From Flavobacteriaceae bacterium PRS1 (GTDB taxonomy: Bacteria; Bacteroidota; Bacteroidia; Flavobacteriales; Flavobacteriaceae), in the NCBI GenBank assembly GCA_003709165.1, contig RDRZ01000002.1, forward strand, positions 94,076 through 158,075: 64,000 bases of DNA. The letters are read 5' to 3'. Below are positions 21,940 to 31,664 of this stretch, piece after piece. A model generated the notes under the pieces. That model did not search any database. It saw only the letters and a list, made by a program, of their open reading frames with translations, and was not told where the DNA came from. A program made the translations under genes and the position numbers. How positions within the stretch are numbered: position 1 is the first letter of the stretch; every line of letters starts with the position of its first letter.

Positions 21940-22396
21940 ATGAAAACATTCAAATATTTATTATTATCAATTTTTGCGATTACAATCATGGTAAGTTGTG
22001 GAGGGGAAGAAAAAAGACGATAATGTTGCAAATATTGTTTTGACCGCCGATGATTTTATGAAATTCAATAAGACAGAAATAAAAGTTAAGTCAGGACAAA
22101 AAGTAAAACTTACACTTAGGCATATTGGTAAGTTGGATAAAAATGTAATGGATTATAATGTGGTAATCTTAAAAAAGGATGTATACCCTGTAAAGTTTGC
22201 GGCTATAGCAGCTATAGAACGTGATAATGAATATATTCCAAAAGATTCACAAGATATTATTGTTTACACTAAACTTATAGGAGGAGGAGAAACCACTGTA
22301 ATAGAATTTGATGCACCAGAAGCAGGAACCTATGAATTTTTATGTAGTTTCCCAGCACATTTTGCGATGATGCGCGGTAAGTTTATTGTTGAGTAA
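21940..22396 (+). pseudogene. Broken azurin/plastocyanin-like cupredoxin
   Basis: Azurins are periplasmic type 1 copper electron carriers. The N-terminus MKTFKYLLLSIFAITIMVSC is a lipoprotein signal; then the frame is lost in an A-run at 22011-22016 (one base too many or two too few) and the mature domain continues in another frame. The domain aligns to azurin through HIGKLDKNVM, YTKLIGGGE and CSFPAHFAMMRGKF, which keeps the ligands Cys112, His117 and Met121. The first copper ligand is gone: azurin has MGHN, whereas here it reads MDYN (22148-22159), replacing His46 and Gly45. Both the frame and the copper site are therefore damaged. An electron-acceptor role for the neighbouring dehydrogenase is only a guess. 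Confidence 0.82.
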
Positions 22397-22433
22397 TAAA
22401 TTTTATTATTAAAAAGGCTTAGAATCAAAAATA

Positions 22434-23875
22434 TTAATCTAAACTCCATCCTTTTCTATAATCTCTTTTAACAAATTGATTAGCAGGTTCAAAATTAGTT
22501 ATTTTCATATTTGTACCATCCCAAAGTAATTTTTTACGGCCTGGATATTCAAATCGGTTACCACTTTTTTCTCTTAAATTGTAACTCCTAATCGCTAAGT
22601 TCCTCATTAAAATAGACTCGGTTAACGGTCCCGTAAAATCAAAAGACGAGGTTAATGCTTTGTGTTTTTCTTTACCAAAACCTTCTTTACACGCTTCTAC
22701 CCATTTTGCTTGATGTCCGTTTTCTGGTAATGACATGGATTTAGTCGCTTGCGATGGTTTAATAAGCTCTCCTGAGTTGAGATATATTTTTGGGTTCAAA
22801 CCATAGGTTCCACAGGTCATTATACCTTTTTCTCCCATCAATAGAACACCATTCGTACTATTTTCATCACCTAGTGGATGATCTGCAGGAATCAGCTCTG
22901 GATGAAATAGACGCAAACCTCCATCGGTCCAATTCAATTTTACTTCAACAGGATTTTTATTACTTGCTGCAAATTTTAATTGTGTCCTAGATGAAGGAGG
23001 GCAAGATTCTGGAGATAGTCTGGCACCCAGTCTTTTGAATATATTGCACCAACACTACTTTCTACTTCCGATGGGTAGCCAAGACCCAAAACTTTATATG
23101 GAGGATCAATTAAATGACATCCCATATCTCCAAGAGCCCCAGTTCCAAAATTCCACCAGCCTCTCCATTTAAATGGATGGTATAAAGGATGATAATCTAC
23201 CCATTGTGCCGGACCTCCCCAGTTATCCCAATCTAAGCCACTTAACATTTCAGGTTTATCGGTTGGTGTTTGTATGCCCTGAGGCCAAACAGGTCTATTT
23301 GTCCATACATGAACTTGACTTACATTTCCAATCATTCCATTATCAAACCAATCAATCATTATTTGCACATCTGAACCAGAAGCTCCCTGATTTCCCATTT
23401 GGGTCACCACTTTATATCTGTTAGCAGCTTGAGTAAGTACCCTAGCCTCGTGAATACTATGAGTTAAAGGCTTTTGAACATATACATGTTTATTCATTTG
23501 CATAGCTGCAAGAGAAATAACAGCATGAGTATGGTCTGGGGTTGAAACTGTTATCGCATCAATATCTTTTATTTCATCAAGAACTTTTCTAAAATCTTTA
23601 TACTTTTTAACTTTAGGAAATTTTTTAAAAGCTCTGGACGCCATGTTCCAATCAACATCGCAAATAGCAGCAATATTCGATGCTCCGTTATTCCATACAT
23701 TTACGGCATCACTAAATCCTTTGCCTCCGCCACCTATTACTGCAACATTCAATTTATCACTTGGTGCTATGAATCCTCTACCCAAAACATGTCTGGGAAT
23801 TATTGAAATTCCAGCAAAAGTTAAGACGGAATTTTTAATAAATGTACGTCTGTTTGTTTTATTGTTTAACCCCAT
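22434..23875 (-). pseudogene. Broken Gfo/Idh/MocA oxidoreductase with Tat signal
   Basis: The family comprises NAD(P)-dependent sugar dehydrogenases. The N-terminal part (23875 down to about 23012) starts with a twin-arginine signal, NRRTFIKNSVLTFAG, then the Rossmann motif AVIGGGGKGF, the EKP-like VQKPLTH and GDMGCHLIDPP with the likely catalytic His. The C-terminal part (to 22434) is in a second frame. The join is at 23011-23012: restoring one C in TATCTCCCAGAA rejoins YL with PESCPPSSRTQLKF. Last gene of the GMC operon, 86 bp after the DUF1080 gene. A single 1-bp deletion is the only lesion I see. Confidence 0.88.
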
Positions 23876-23961
23876 AATATTAAATTGAATAGTTGAACAT
23901 TCGCGATATATTTTAAATTTAAGGTTTTCTTTTTAAACGTATGCTAGTAAATTACCATTAT

Positions 23962-24769
23962 TTAATTCTTAAACGAATTTATTAAATCTAAATCTAATAA
24001 TTCAATATTACGAAATTCAATAGGATGACTTTCACTCTGTAATGAAATATATCCACTTTTTAATAACTCTCCATCTCTAGATATCAATGTATTGTATTCG
24101 CCACCAATTTGCGGATTGGAATATGATAGAACTACATCTCCATTTATTGTATGCGAAATGAGAGAATCTTTTACAACTAAAACCTCTAATTTTATCCATT
24201 GGTCGCCATAAAAAGTTTTGGAAGAAGAATTAATACAGTGTTCTGTAATTAATCTATTATCCATTACGACATGTGTGCCAGGAGCACATAAATTAGCAGT
24301 TGGACGCTCTTTTTCGTTGTCAATACCACCTAATAATTGTACCTCAATTGAAACAGGAAAATCCTGATCAATTTCCATACTGTTTGGCGATTGAGAATGA
24401 ACCATAACACCACTATTTTTCTCAGCCCAACTGGCTCCGCCAATTACTTGGTTTCCAATAAATCTATATTCTAATCTTAATTTATAACTTGAAAATGGTT
24501 TTTTAAAATATATGTCCATAAGACGCATCGAAACTTTGATACTCATCGTAAGACACTTTTAGCACTCCATTCTCAACCCGAAAAGTATTATTAACATTTT
24601 CGTTTAGAGGATATCCTTTAATTTTTACAATCCAATCATTCAGATCATTTCCATTAAATAACTCAATCCATTCCTTTTCAGATTTAGTTAGATTTTTTTC
24701 TTTTTTTTGACAGCTTGAAATGCATAATACGCAAATAATAAAAATGAATAAATTCGAAAAAGAATTCAT
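23962..24769 (-). pseudogene. Broken DUF1080 (3-keto-disaccharide hydrolase family) lipoprotein, copy A
   Basis: A jelly-roll protein of the DUF1080/PF06439 family, members of which act on 3-keto-glycosides. The first 88 codons give a lipoprotein signal (FIFIICVLCISSC) and WIELFNGNDLNDWIVKIKGY, the usual family opening. The frame breaks at the AT-repeat 24508-24513: one lost AT pair explains it (YGHI then YFKKPFSSYKL). The rest runs to 23962 with CAPGTHVVMDNRL and the closing SHPIEFRNIELLDL. It lies 10 bp after the small-subunit gene in the GMC operon. A second broken family member is at 32.7 kb. Confidence 0.87.
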
Positions 24770-24779
24770 AACTAAAAAA

Positions 24780-25364
24780 TTATAAAGACCAGGATTTCCC
24801 TCCTGTTAATTCTTGTAAATCACCACAATAAGCTGCTCCTGGAACAGGGTCGTAAGCTAAAATAGTTTCACCAACAGTTTCCGAAATTCTATAAGCATAA
24901 ATACTAAACCCTTTAATGCTGTTTAATAATTGCGAAGTCGTTATTTCGGTCGAATCTTCAGAATAAATTTCATCTTTAGGCAAATTCATTTTTGTGTCTA
25001 ATAGATTTTTATAATCGTCTTCAGTTAGTTTAGAAAGGTCTTCGTTATAATCGGATTTAATTATGGCAATTAAAATGTCATATGCCTTTTTTATTTCACT
25101 TTGATCCTCAATTGACGTCACTTCATTAAGATATTTATCAATAAACTCGGGGACATTTACTTCAGTCGCAGAAGGTATATCTGTTTTAGGCAAAATAACA
25201 TCTACCAAATTTTTCAATACGATACCTTGATCTATTGATAAGAAATCAGGTGTCCATGTTGCAACATCGCTCCTGCAACTTTGTAATAAGCTAAATATGG
25301 AAGGTGTCGCTAAAACGAACCCAGCTGAAAGACCTATATTTTTTAATGCTTCTCTTCTTTTCAT
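24780..25364 (-). CDS. Gluconate 2-dehydrogenase subunit 3-like small subunit (Tat-exported)
   Basis: The small subunit of membrane or periplasmic GMC dehydrogenases, 194 residues. It begins MKRREALKNIGLSAGFVLATP, a twin-arginine export signal that in such complexes also carries the signal-less large subunit. The body fits the gluconate_2-dh3 family (LKNLVDVILPKTDIPSATEVNVPEFIDKYL segment) and ends AAYCGDLQELTGGKSW. It lies 10 bp after the GMC large-subunit gene. Together they resemble the glucoside 3-dehydrogenase pairs of other bacteria; no cytochrome subunit gene is adjacent. Intact. Confidence 0.88.
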   Translation of the reverse strand: MKRREALKNIGLSAGFVLATPSIFSLLQSCRSDVATWTPDFLSIDQGIVLKNLVDVILPKTDIPSATEVNVPEFIDKYLNEVTSIEDQSEIKKAYDILIAIIKSDYNEDLSKLTEDDYKNLLDTKMNLPKDEIYSEDSTEITTSQLLNSIKGFSIYAYRISETVGETILAYDPVPGAAYCGDLQELTGGKSWSL

Positions 25365-25374
25365 AATTTAAGTT

Positions 25375-27096
25375 TTAAGAGTTCGATTTTTTAAATTCAT
25401 TAGCAGCATGATTTGCTGCTCTTGCCGTAAATGCCATATATGTTAATGAAGGATTTTGGCAACCTGCTGACGTCATAAAAGATCCATCAGTAACGTAAAC
25501 ATTTGTACAATTATGAACCTGATTATATTTATTTAAAACAGATGTTTTTGGATCATGACCCATTCTGGCCGTTCCCATTTCATGAATTCCTAATCCCATT
25601 GCTCTTCCTTCAATATTGTCATAGCCTTGAATATCTTTAAAGCCTGCAGCTTCTAACATTTTAACGGCTTGATCTTGCATGTCTTTACGCATTGCTAATT
25701 CATTTTCTCCAAAATCGGCATCAAAAGTAACTGTAGGTAATCCCCATTCATCCCTTTTATCATAATCAAGGTACATTCTGTTGCTATGATCTGGGAGCGT
25801 TTCCCCAAAAGCGAGTAAATTTACATTCCAGGCTCCGGGTTTTAATATTGCTTCTTTTAATTCTGGACCGTATTTAAGTTCGGCAACCAATTCCGAAGTA
25901 CTGCTTCTACTTGCACCTCCTTGATAACCATAACCTCTTATAAAGTCTTTAGAATCGGAATTGCCTCCTAAATTTCTGAAACGTGGAATATAAATACCGC
26001 CAGGTCGTCGTCCTTTATAATATTTATCATCATACCCTTCCGCAATTGCTCTTGCTCCTACATGGAAATGATGATCCATAATATTATGGCCTAATTCACC
26101 ACAATCATTTCCTAATCCATTGGGAAATCTTTCAGATTTTGATTGCAATAAAATCGAAGCTGAGGCTATTGTAGAAGCACATAAGAAAATAATTTTTGCG
26201 TTAAAGGCATATGTTTCTTTGGTTTCCGTGTCAATAATTTTTATTCCTGTAGCTTTTCCTAACTTTTCATCATAAATAATTTCAGTTGCTATAGAAAAAG
26301 GTCTTAAGGTCATATTGCCAGTTGCATCAGCTGCTGGTAAGGTTGACGAGTTACTGCTAAAATAAGCACCATATGGACACCCTCGCATACATCTATTTCT
26401 ATATTGACACGTACTTCTTCCTAAGCCAGGTTTTGTTCCCTCAGTAATATGTGCAATACGACCTGTGGTAATTACCCTGCCATTTAATTTTTCTGAGACC
26501 TTTTCTTTAAGAACTTCTTCAACACAGTTCATTTCTATAGGTTTTAGAAATTCTCCATCTGGTAATTGTGATAGCCCCAGTTTTTCTCCACAAACCCCAA
26601 TATATTCTTCAACTTTGCTGTACCAAGGTGCAATATCTTTATAACGCACTGGCCAATCTATAGCAACACCGTCTTTTTTATTAGCTTCAAAATCGAGGTC
26701 ACTTAATCTATAACTATGTCGTCCCCACACTAATGAACGGCCACCAACGTGATATCCTCTAATCCAATCAAATCGTCTGTCTTCGTTGTATGGATGCTTA
26801 ATGTCATCTACGAAAAAATGTTGATGTGCTTCCGCAGTAACATAACCTGTTCGATGTTGCTTCGATTTACGTTCTCGGGTTTCTCTAGAAGGTGCTCCTC
26901 CATTTGGTAAGTCCCAAGGATCTAAATATGCCGTGTGATAGTCCTCAACATGTTTAATCATTCTACCACGCTCTAACACTAGTGTCTTCAAACCATTTTC
27001 GCATAATTCCTTGGCTGCCCACCCTCCTGAAATTCCTGTTCCTATAACTATTGCATCATATTCTTCCTCCATTGAATTTAAATAGTTGTTATTCAT
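25375..27096 (-). CDS. GMC-family FAD oxidoreductase, probable glucoside 3-dehydrogenase large subunit
   Basis: A 573-residue flavoenzyme. The FAD dinucleotide-binding motif is DAIVIGTGISGGWAAKEL near residue 15, followed by WGRHSYRLSDLDF, the CMRGCPYGAYFSS cysteine cluster typical of gluconate/glucoside dehydrogenase subunits, and the GMC C-terminal box with LGIHEMGTARMGHD and CQNPSLTYMAF, containing the catalytic-region His and Asn. There is no signal peptide; export probably relies on the Tat small subunit encoded 10 bp downstream. The start may instead be MEEEYDAIV. First gene of the minus-strand operon; the TTCACTGAA block lies 116 bp upstream. Regiochemistry (3-oxidation) is inferred from neighbours. 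Confidence 0.9.
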   Translation of the reverse strand: MNNNYLNSMEEEYDAIVIGTGISGGWAAKELCENGLKTLVLERGRMIKHVEDYHTAYLDPWDLPNGGAPSRETRERKSKQHRTGYVTAEAHQHFFVDDIKHPYNEDRRFDWIRGYHVGGRSLVWGRHSYRLSDLDFEANKKDGVAIDWPVRYKDIAPWYSKVEEYIGVCGEKLGLSQLPDGEFLKPIEMNCVEEVLKEKVSEKLNGRVITTGRIAHITEGTKPGLGRSTCQYRNRCMRGCPYGAYFSSNSSTLPAADATGNMTLRPFSIATEIIYDEKLGKATGIKIIDTETKETYAFNAKIIFLCASTIASASILLQSKSERFPNGLGNDCGELGHNIMDHHFHVGARAIAEGYDDKYYKGRRPGGIYIPRFRNLGGNSDSKDFIRGYGYQGGASRSSTSELVAELKYGPELKEAILKPGAWNVNLLAFGETLPDHSNRMYLDYDKRDEWGLPTVTFDADFGENELAMRKDMQDQAVKMLEAAGFKDIQGYDNIEGRAMGLGIHEMGTARMGHDPKTSVLNKYNQVHNCTNVYVTDGSFMTSAGCQNPSLTYMAFTARAANHAANEFKKSNS

Positions 27097-27126
27097 TATT
27101 GTATATGTTTTGAGTTTATTTTAAAA

Positions 27127-28233
27127 ATGATGAAAATATTTTCACAGAATTCTTCATTTCTCGCCAAATTAATTAATTTGCATCTTAATAATGTTCATTT
27201 TTTTTCAGTGAATATAAATATACAAAAAATAGCACCTTTTAAAGCGGATGGGATGGTTTATCATGCAGACACTTGTCTGCCTCTTGTAGATGCAGTTGAA
27301 AGAAAGAAATTAAAGTTTAAAGCATTAGCCAGATATACCTATCCTGGAGATCGGCTTAATGAAGACACACAAGGCTTAAATAGTGTTGGTTATTGGGATG
27401 CGAATGAGCCTCAAGATTGGGGCTTAGATTGGCATAGAAATGAAGGTATAGAAATACATTTTCTGGAATCTGGAACAATGCCTTATGCACAAGGGAATAT
27501 GGAAATGGACTTACTTCCAAATAATTTAACCATTACAAGACCATGGGAAGCCCATAAAGTAGGTAATCCTGAAATTGGAATGGGTAAATTTTATTGGGTG
27601 ATTCTTGATCTGGGTGTAAGACGTCCACATCAAAATTGGATTTGGCCAGATTGGATTATATTGGCACCAAAAGATATTCAAAGACTAACAACTATATTAA
27701 GACAGAATGAGAAAGTAATTTGGAAGACAGATAAACGAATAAGAGACTGTTTTAAGCGTATTGGAAAGGCTGTGGATACTGATATTAGTGGTAGCAATTC
27801 CTCAAGAATTAGATTGTTGATTAACTATTTGCTGATACTGATTTTAGATTTATTGATTTCTGAAAAAGTAGAACTTGATGAACAGCTTATAGATAGTTCC
27901 AGAAGTGTAAAATTATTTTTAAAAGAATTAGAAAAAAATCTTTCCGAAGCTTGGACCATAGAAGAGATGGCGAAATCTGCTAGTGTTGGATTAACCAGAT
28001 TTACATACCATTGTAAGCAGTTAACAAATTTAACACCCATGCGTTATTTGATGATGAAACGATTAGAAATGTCAAAAGAAATTCTACTTGAAGAAGAAAA
28101 TTTGACTGTTGCCGAAATAGCATTCAGTTGTGGATTCTCTACAAGCCAGTATTTTTCAACAGTATTTAAAAAGCATGAAAAATGTACCCCTTTAGAATAC
28201 CGTCAAAAGCATATAGTTTTAAATACCTATTAG
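27127..28233 (+). CDS. AraC-family transcriptional regulator
   Basis: Up to 368 residues. The N-terminal half is a cupin-like sensing domain (DWHRNEGIEIHFLESG, then NNLTITRPWEAHKVGNP). The C-terminal about 100 residues are the AraC double helix-turn-helix: WTIEEMAKSASVGLTRFTYHCKQL and LTVAEIAFSCGFSTSQYFSTVFKKH, then CTPLEYR. Nearest family members seem to start around INIQKIAPFKADGM, so translation may begin at GTG 27208 or ATG 27253, which would free the TTCACTGAA block (27187-27212) as shared promoter DNA. Divergent from the GMC operon and upstream of the isomerase operon; I infer it controls both. Intact. Confidence 0.9.
   Translation: MMKIFSQNSSFLAKLINLHLNNVHFFSVNINIQKIAPFKADGMVYHADTCLPLVDAVERKKLKFKALARYTYPGDRLNEDTQGLNSVGYWDANEPQDWGLDWHRNEGIEIHFLESGTMPYAQGNMEMDLLPNNLTITRPWEAHKVGNPEIGMGKFYWVILDLGVRRPHQNWIWPDWIILAPKDIQRLTTILRQNEKVIWKTDKRIRDCFKRIGKAVDTDISGSNSSRIRLLINYLLILILDLLISEKVELDEQLIDSSRSVKLFLKELEKNLSEAWTIEEMAKSASVGLTRFTYHCKQLTNLTPMRYLMMKRLEMSKEILLEEENLTVAEIAFSCGFSTSQYFSTVFKKHEKCTPLEYRQKHIVLNTY
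27187..27212 (-). promoter_or_regulatory. Putative operator, copy 3 (between GMC operon and araC)
   Basis: Read on the minus strand, this is TTCACTGAA followed by an A-run and GAACATTATT. It agrees by eye with the susC copy at 22 of 26 positions, including the spacing between the two dyads. It faces the GMC operon, 116 bp before that ATG, and overlaps the uncertain 5' end of araC, so it could serve both directions. Confidence 0.55.
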
Positions 28234-28263
28234 TATAATGCAATTATTTATTGTTTAAATTCT

Positions 28264-28289
28264 TTCACTGAATAATAATAAACAAGATT
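28264..28289 (+). promoter_or_regulatory. Putative operator, copy 2 (upstream of the isomerase operon)
   Basis: TTCACTGAATAA is identical to the susC copy over these 12 bases, and the block continues AATAAACA like that copy; similarity goes on into a shared TTGTTTA plus T-rich tract. It lies 75 bp upstream of its start codon, against 73 bp for susC. The matching distance argues for a working regulatory site rather than chance. Confidence 0.6.
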
Positions 28290-28338
28290 AGTTGTTTATT
28301 TTTTTATTTTTCCCCTTGTTTAACTTAAATTAAGTAAG

Positions 28339-29340
28339 ATGAGATATAATTTCTTAACCAAAAACCTTGCGGTCTTAGTAGTGTCCTTTTTTATAATTGG
28401 ATTTCCTTCTTGTAAATCAAGTGAAGAGAAGAAAGAAGAAGCTAATGGACAAGAGGAATCTGTTCAAATTGAAGCGTCTCTTTTTAAATTGTCTTTAGCG
28501 CAATGGTCTATGCATAAAATGATTATGGATGGTCGTGTGAGTCCATTTGATTTTGCTAAAAAAGCAAAAGCCTGGGGTTTTGAAGGCTTAGAATATGTAA
28601 GTCAATTATATTCTGCTGAACTTGCTAAATATGACGATGAAAAAGAGGGGATGAAAGCTCTAGTTACGCAACTAAAAAAGGAAAGTGAAACAGCTGGAAT
28701 TGCAAATCTTGTTATTATGGTTGATGGAGAAGGTGATTTGGCCAATCCCGATGAAAGTAAAAGAAATGAGTCGGTTGAAAAACATAAAAAATGGGTAGAT
28801 GCAGCGTATGATTTAGGCTGTCATTCTATAAGAGTAAATACCTTTGGAACGAATGATCCGGAAATTTGGAATGTAGTGGTTCAAGATGGGCTTAAGAAAC
28901 TATCAGAATATGCAGCGACAAAAAACATAAATGTATTGGTTGAAAATCATGGTTGGTTGTCATCGGATGCACCAAAACTAATGAAAGCCATTGAAGGAGT
29001 AAATATGTCAAATTGTGGCACCTTACCCGACTTTGGTAACTGGTGTATTAAGCGTGAGGAAGGTGTTAGATGGGGAACATGTTTAGAGGAATATCCGGAT
29101 ATGTACCAAGGCATTCAATTAATGATGCCTGCTGCTAAAGCAGTAAGTGCTAAATCGTACGATTTTGATGCCGATGGAAATGAAACAAAGATTGATTATT
29201 ATAAAATGCTTCAAATAGTTAAAGATGCAGGATATACAGGTTATATTGGTGTGGAATATGAAGGAAGCAGATTAAGTGAAGAAGAAGGTATAATTGCTAC
29301 AAAAAAATTGATAATCAATGCTTCTAAAAAAGTAAACTAA
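28339..29340 (+). CDS. Secreted sugar phosphate isomerase/epimerase-like TIM barrel lipoprotein
   Basis: A 333-residue member of the xylose isomerase-like/AP-endonuclease-2 TIM-barrel fold. The N-terminus MRYNFLTKNLAVLVVSFFIIG leads to a lipobox Cys (FPSC) and a charged linker, so it is a periplasmic lipoprotein. Likely metal or acid residues lie in VLVENHGWLSSD, CGTLPDFGNW, AVSAKSYDFD and YIGVEYEGSRL. Family members act as epimerases, isomerases or lyases; here a 3-keto-glycoside substrate is inferred from neighbouring DUF1080, Gfo/Idh and GMC genes. First gene of a six-gene plus-strand operon behind the TTCACTGAA block. Intact. Confidence 0.85.
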   Translation: MRYNFLTKNLAVLVVSFFIIGFPSCKSSEEKKEEANGQEESVQIEASLFKLSLAQWSMHKMIMDGRVSPFDFAKKAKAWGFEGLEYVSQLYSAELAKYDDEKEGMKALVTQLKKESETAGIANLVIMVDGEGDLANPDESKRNESVEKHKKWVDAAYDLGCHSIRVNTFGTNDPEIWNVVVQDGLKKLSEYAATKNINVLVENHGWLSSDAPKLMKAIEGVNMSNCGTLPDFGNWCIKREEGVRWGTCLEEYPDMYQGIQLMMPAAKAVSAKSYDFDADGNETKIDYYKMLQIVKDAGYTGYIGVEYEGSRLSEEEGIIATKKLIINASKKVN

Positions 29341-29357
29341 CTAACAATAATATTCTA

Positions 29358-30584
29358 ATGAAAACTAAGATTCAAGTTCAATTATCGATCATGATGTTCC
29401 TAGAATTCTTTATTTGGTGAGGATGGTTCGTAACTTTAGGGGCGTTTTTAGGAAATAATTTTAGTGCTTCAGGAGCAGAAACAGCAATGGCGTATTCTAC
29501 ACAATCTTGGGGTGCTATTGTCGCTCCTTTTATAATAGGATTAATTGCTGATAGATATTTTAATGCTGAAAGAATTTTAGGTGTGCTTCATATTGTAGGA
29601 GCTATTTTAATGTATCAAATGTCTCAGGTAACAGAATTTAGTGGATTCTATCCTTATATTTTAGGATATATGATTGCCTATATGCCAACCTTAGCCTTGG
29701 TAAATTCAGTGTCCTTTAACCAAATGAACAATCCAAAAAAGCAATTTCCTTTTGTTCGTGTTTTTGGAACCATTGGATGGATTTTAGCTGGAATATTGAT
29801 CAGTGCCTTAAAATGGGATTCCATTGAGAACATTGGACAAGGTACGCTGTCTAATACATTTATAATGGTGGCAATTGCTTCTGCACTGCTTGGGTTATTC
29901 AGCTTTACACTGCCTAAAACACCACCAAGTGTTAGTAAGGGCGAAAAAGTAAAGATTTCAGATATTCTAGGTTTGGATGCACTTAAATTATTAAAGGATA
30001 GAAACTTTTTAATATTCTTTTTATCTTCAGTATTAATCTGTATCCCACTAGCGTTTTATTATCAAAATATTAGCCCGTTTTTAACCGAATATAAAATAGA
30101 AAATTCTACAGCATGGGCTTCTTTAGGTCAGGTTTTTGAAGTTGGTTTTATGTTGCTCCTGTCATTTTTTTTAAAAAAGTTTGGATTTAAAAAGACCATT
30201 TTATTTGGCATGTTAGCTTGGGCAATCAGATATCTATTATTTGCTTACGGAAATGCAGGGGACTTATTCTTTATGATTGTTATAGGGATTGCATTACATG
30301 GTATTTGTTATGATTTCATCTTTGTGTCTGGACAAATATATACAGATTCAAAAGCTGGTGAGAAAGTAAAAAGTGCTGCTCAGGGATTGATCACGCTTGC
30401 AACTTATGGTGTAGGTATGTTAATCGGGTTTTGGGTGTCAGGACAAATAGTTGATAGAAATGTAATTACCGAGGGAGTACATAGTTGGCAAGATGTTTGG
30501 ACATTCCCTGCAATATTTGCGGTGGCAGTATTACTCATATTTGCAGTATTGTTTAAAGACGAAAAAGTAGAATACAAAACATAA
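29358..30584 (+). pseudogene. NupG-type MFS nucleoside/sugar transporter with in-frame TGA
   Basis: An inner-membrane major facilitator of the nucleoside:H+ symporter branch, about 408 codons and 12 hydrophobic segments. The natural start is ATG 29358 (MKTKIQVQLSIMMFLEFFIW), but codon 21 is TGA (29418-29420) where relatives, as I recall them, have Gly in FFIWGGWFVTLG; GGA to TGA would explain it. Everything downstream is open (AYSTQSWGAIVAPF, LVNSVSFNQMNN, FFVSGQ-like FIFVSGQIYTD). Restart at ATG 29487 would lose the first membrane helix, so function is doubtful. It lies 17 bp after the isomerase gene. Confidence 0.85.
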
Positions 30585-30598
30585 ACAGAAAGAGATAA

Positions 30599-31657
30599 AT
30601 GAGTTCTAAAATTAGATTAGGAATTTTAGGTGGAGGAGGAGATTCACTAATTGGAGTATTGCATCGTGTAGCTTCTGCTATGTACGATCAATATCAAATT
30701 GTTGGAGGCGTTTTTAATCCTGTTTGGAAAGAAAATATAGACTTTGCAAAACAAATAGATATTCCTTCAAACAGAATATATGTCGACTTTGATACATTGA
30801 TAGAAGAAGAACTAAAGTTGCCTGAAAATGAGCGTATGCAGGTTGTTTCTATTTTAACGCCCAACTTCTTACACTTTCCAATGGCAAAGAAACTATTGGA
30901 AAAGGGGTCTAATGTAATCTGCGAAAAACCTATGACCACGTCGTTTGAAGAGGCAAAAATATTAGAAAGTACACTTCAAAAGTCAAGTGCTTTATTTGCG
31001 ATTACATATACGTATCAGGCTACCCAATGATTCGTCAAATGCGGGAAATGATTGCAAATGGTGCTATTGGTAAGGTTCAAAAAATAGATGCTCAGTATTA
31101 TAAAGGGTGGATCAATCCCATTATTCATGATGATGAGAAGCGTGCCAGCACCTGGCGTTTAGACCCTAAAAAAGGAGGAATTAGCAGATCTTAACTATGT
31201 CTATGAGGATAATAAAATAGATGTTGATGGAACCGTTTTAATACGTTGCACAAATGGTGTTAAAGGTGTTATCAGAACGAGTCAGATTGCTACAGGCGAG
31301 GAGAATAGTTTCACTGTACAAATTTATGGTGAAAAGGCTGGTTTAAAATGGGAGCAAGAGAATCCAAATTATCTCTATCTTTTGGAAGATGGGCAACCAT
31401 TACGTGTATTAAAACCAGGACATACTTATAATAGTAAATTGTCCTTAGACGGAATTAAATTACCTCCTGGACATCCAGAAGGAATTTTTGACTCCATGGG
31501 AAATATTTATAAAGGCATTGCAAAAGCAATAAAAGGCGAATCATATAATCATGGTGAGTTTCCAACCATGGCCGATGGTGTTCGAGGAATTAATTTTATT
31601 GAACGCGTAGTAGAATCCCATAAAAAAGGCAACGTTTGGATTAACATAAACGAATAG
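30599..31657 (+). pseudogene. Broken Gfo/Idh oxidoreductase with frameshift and internal deletion
   Basis: Starts MSSKIRLGILGGGGDSLIGV (Rossmann NAD-binding fold) and has VICEKPMTTSFEEAKILE. Lesion 1: near 31018-31020 one G is missing in CAGGCTACCC, so ITYTYQ must be joined to YPMIRQMREMIANG in another frame. Lesion 2: near 31178-31188 the frame jumps from LDPKKGGIS to LADLNYVYED, and the stretch expected between them, including the conserved GDIGxH catalytic segment (about 25 codons), is absent. A shared TTAGC at the junction suggests deletion between short direct repeats. The tail to 31657 is intact. No signal peptide, so it was a cytoplasmic enzyme. Confidence 0.87.
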
Positions 31658-31664
31658 AAATTAT

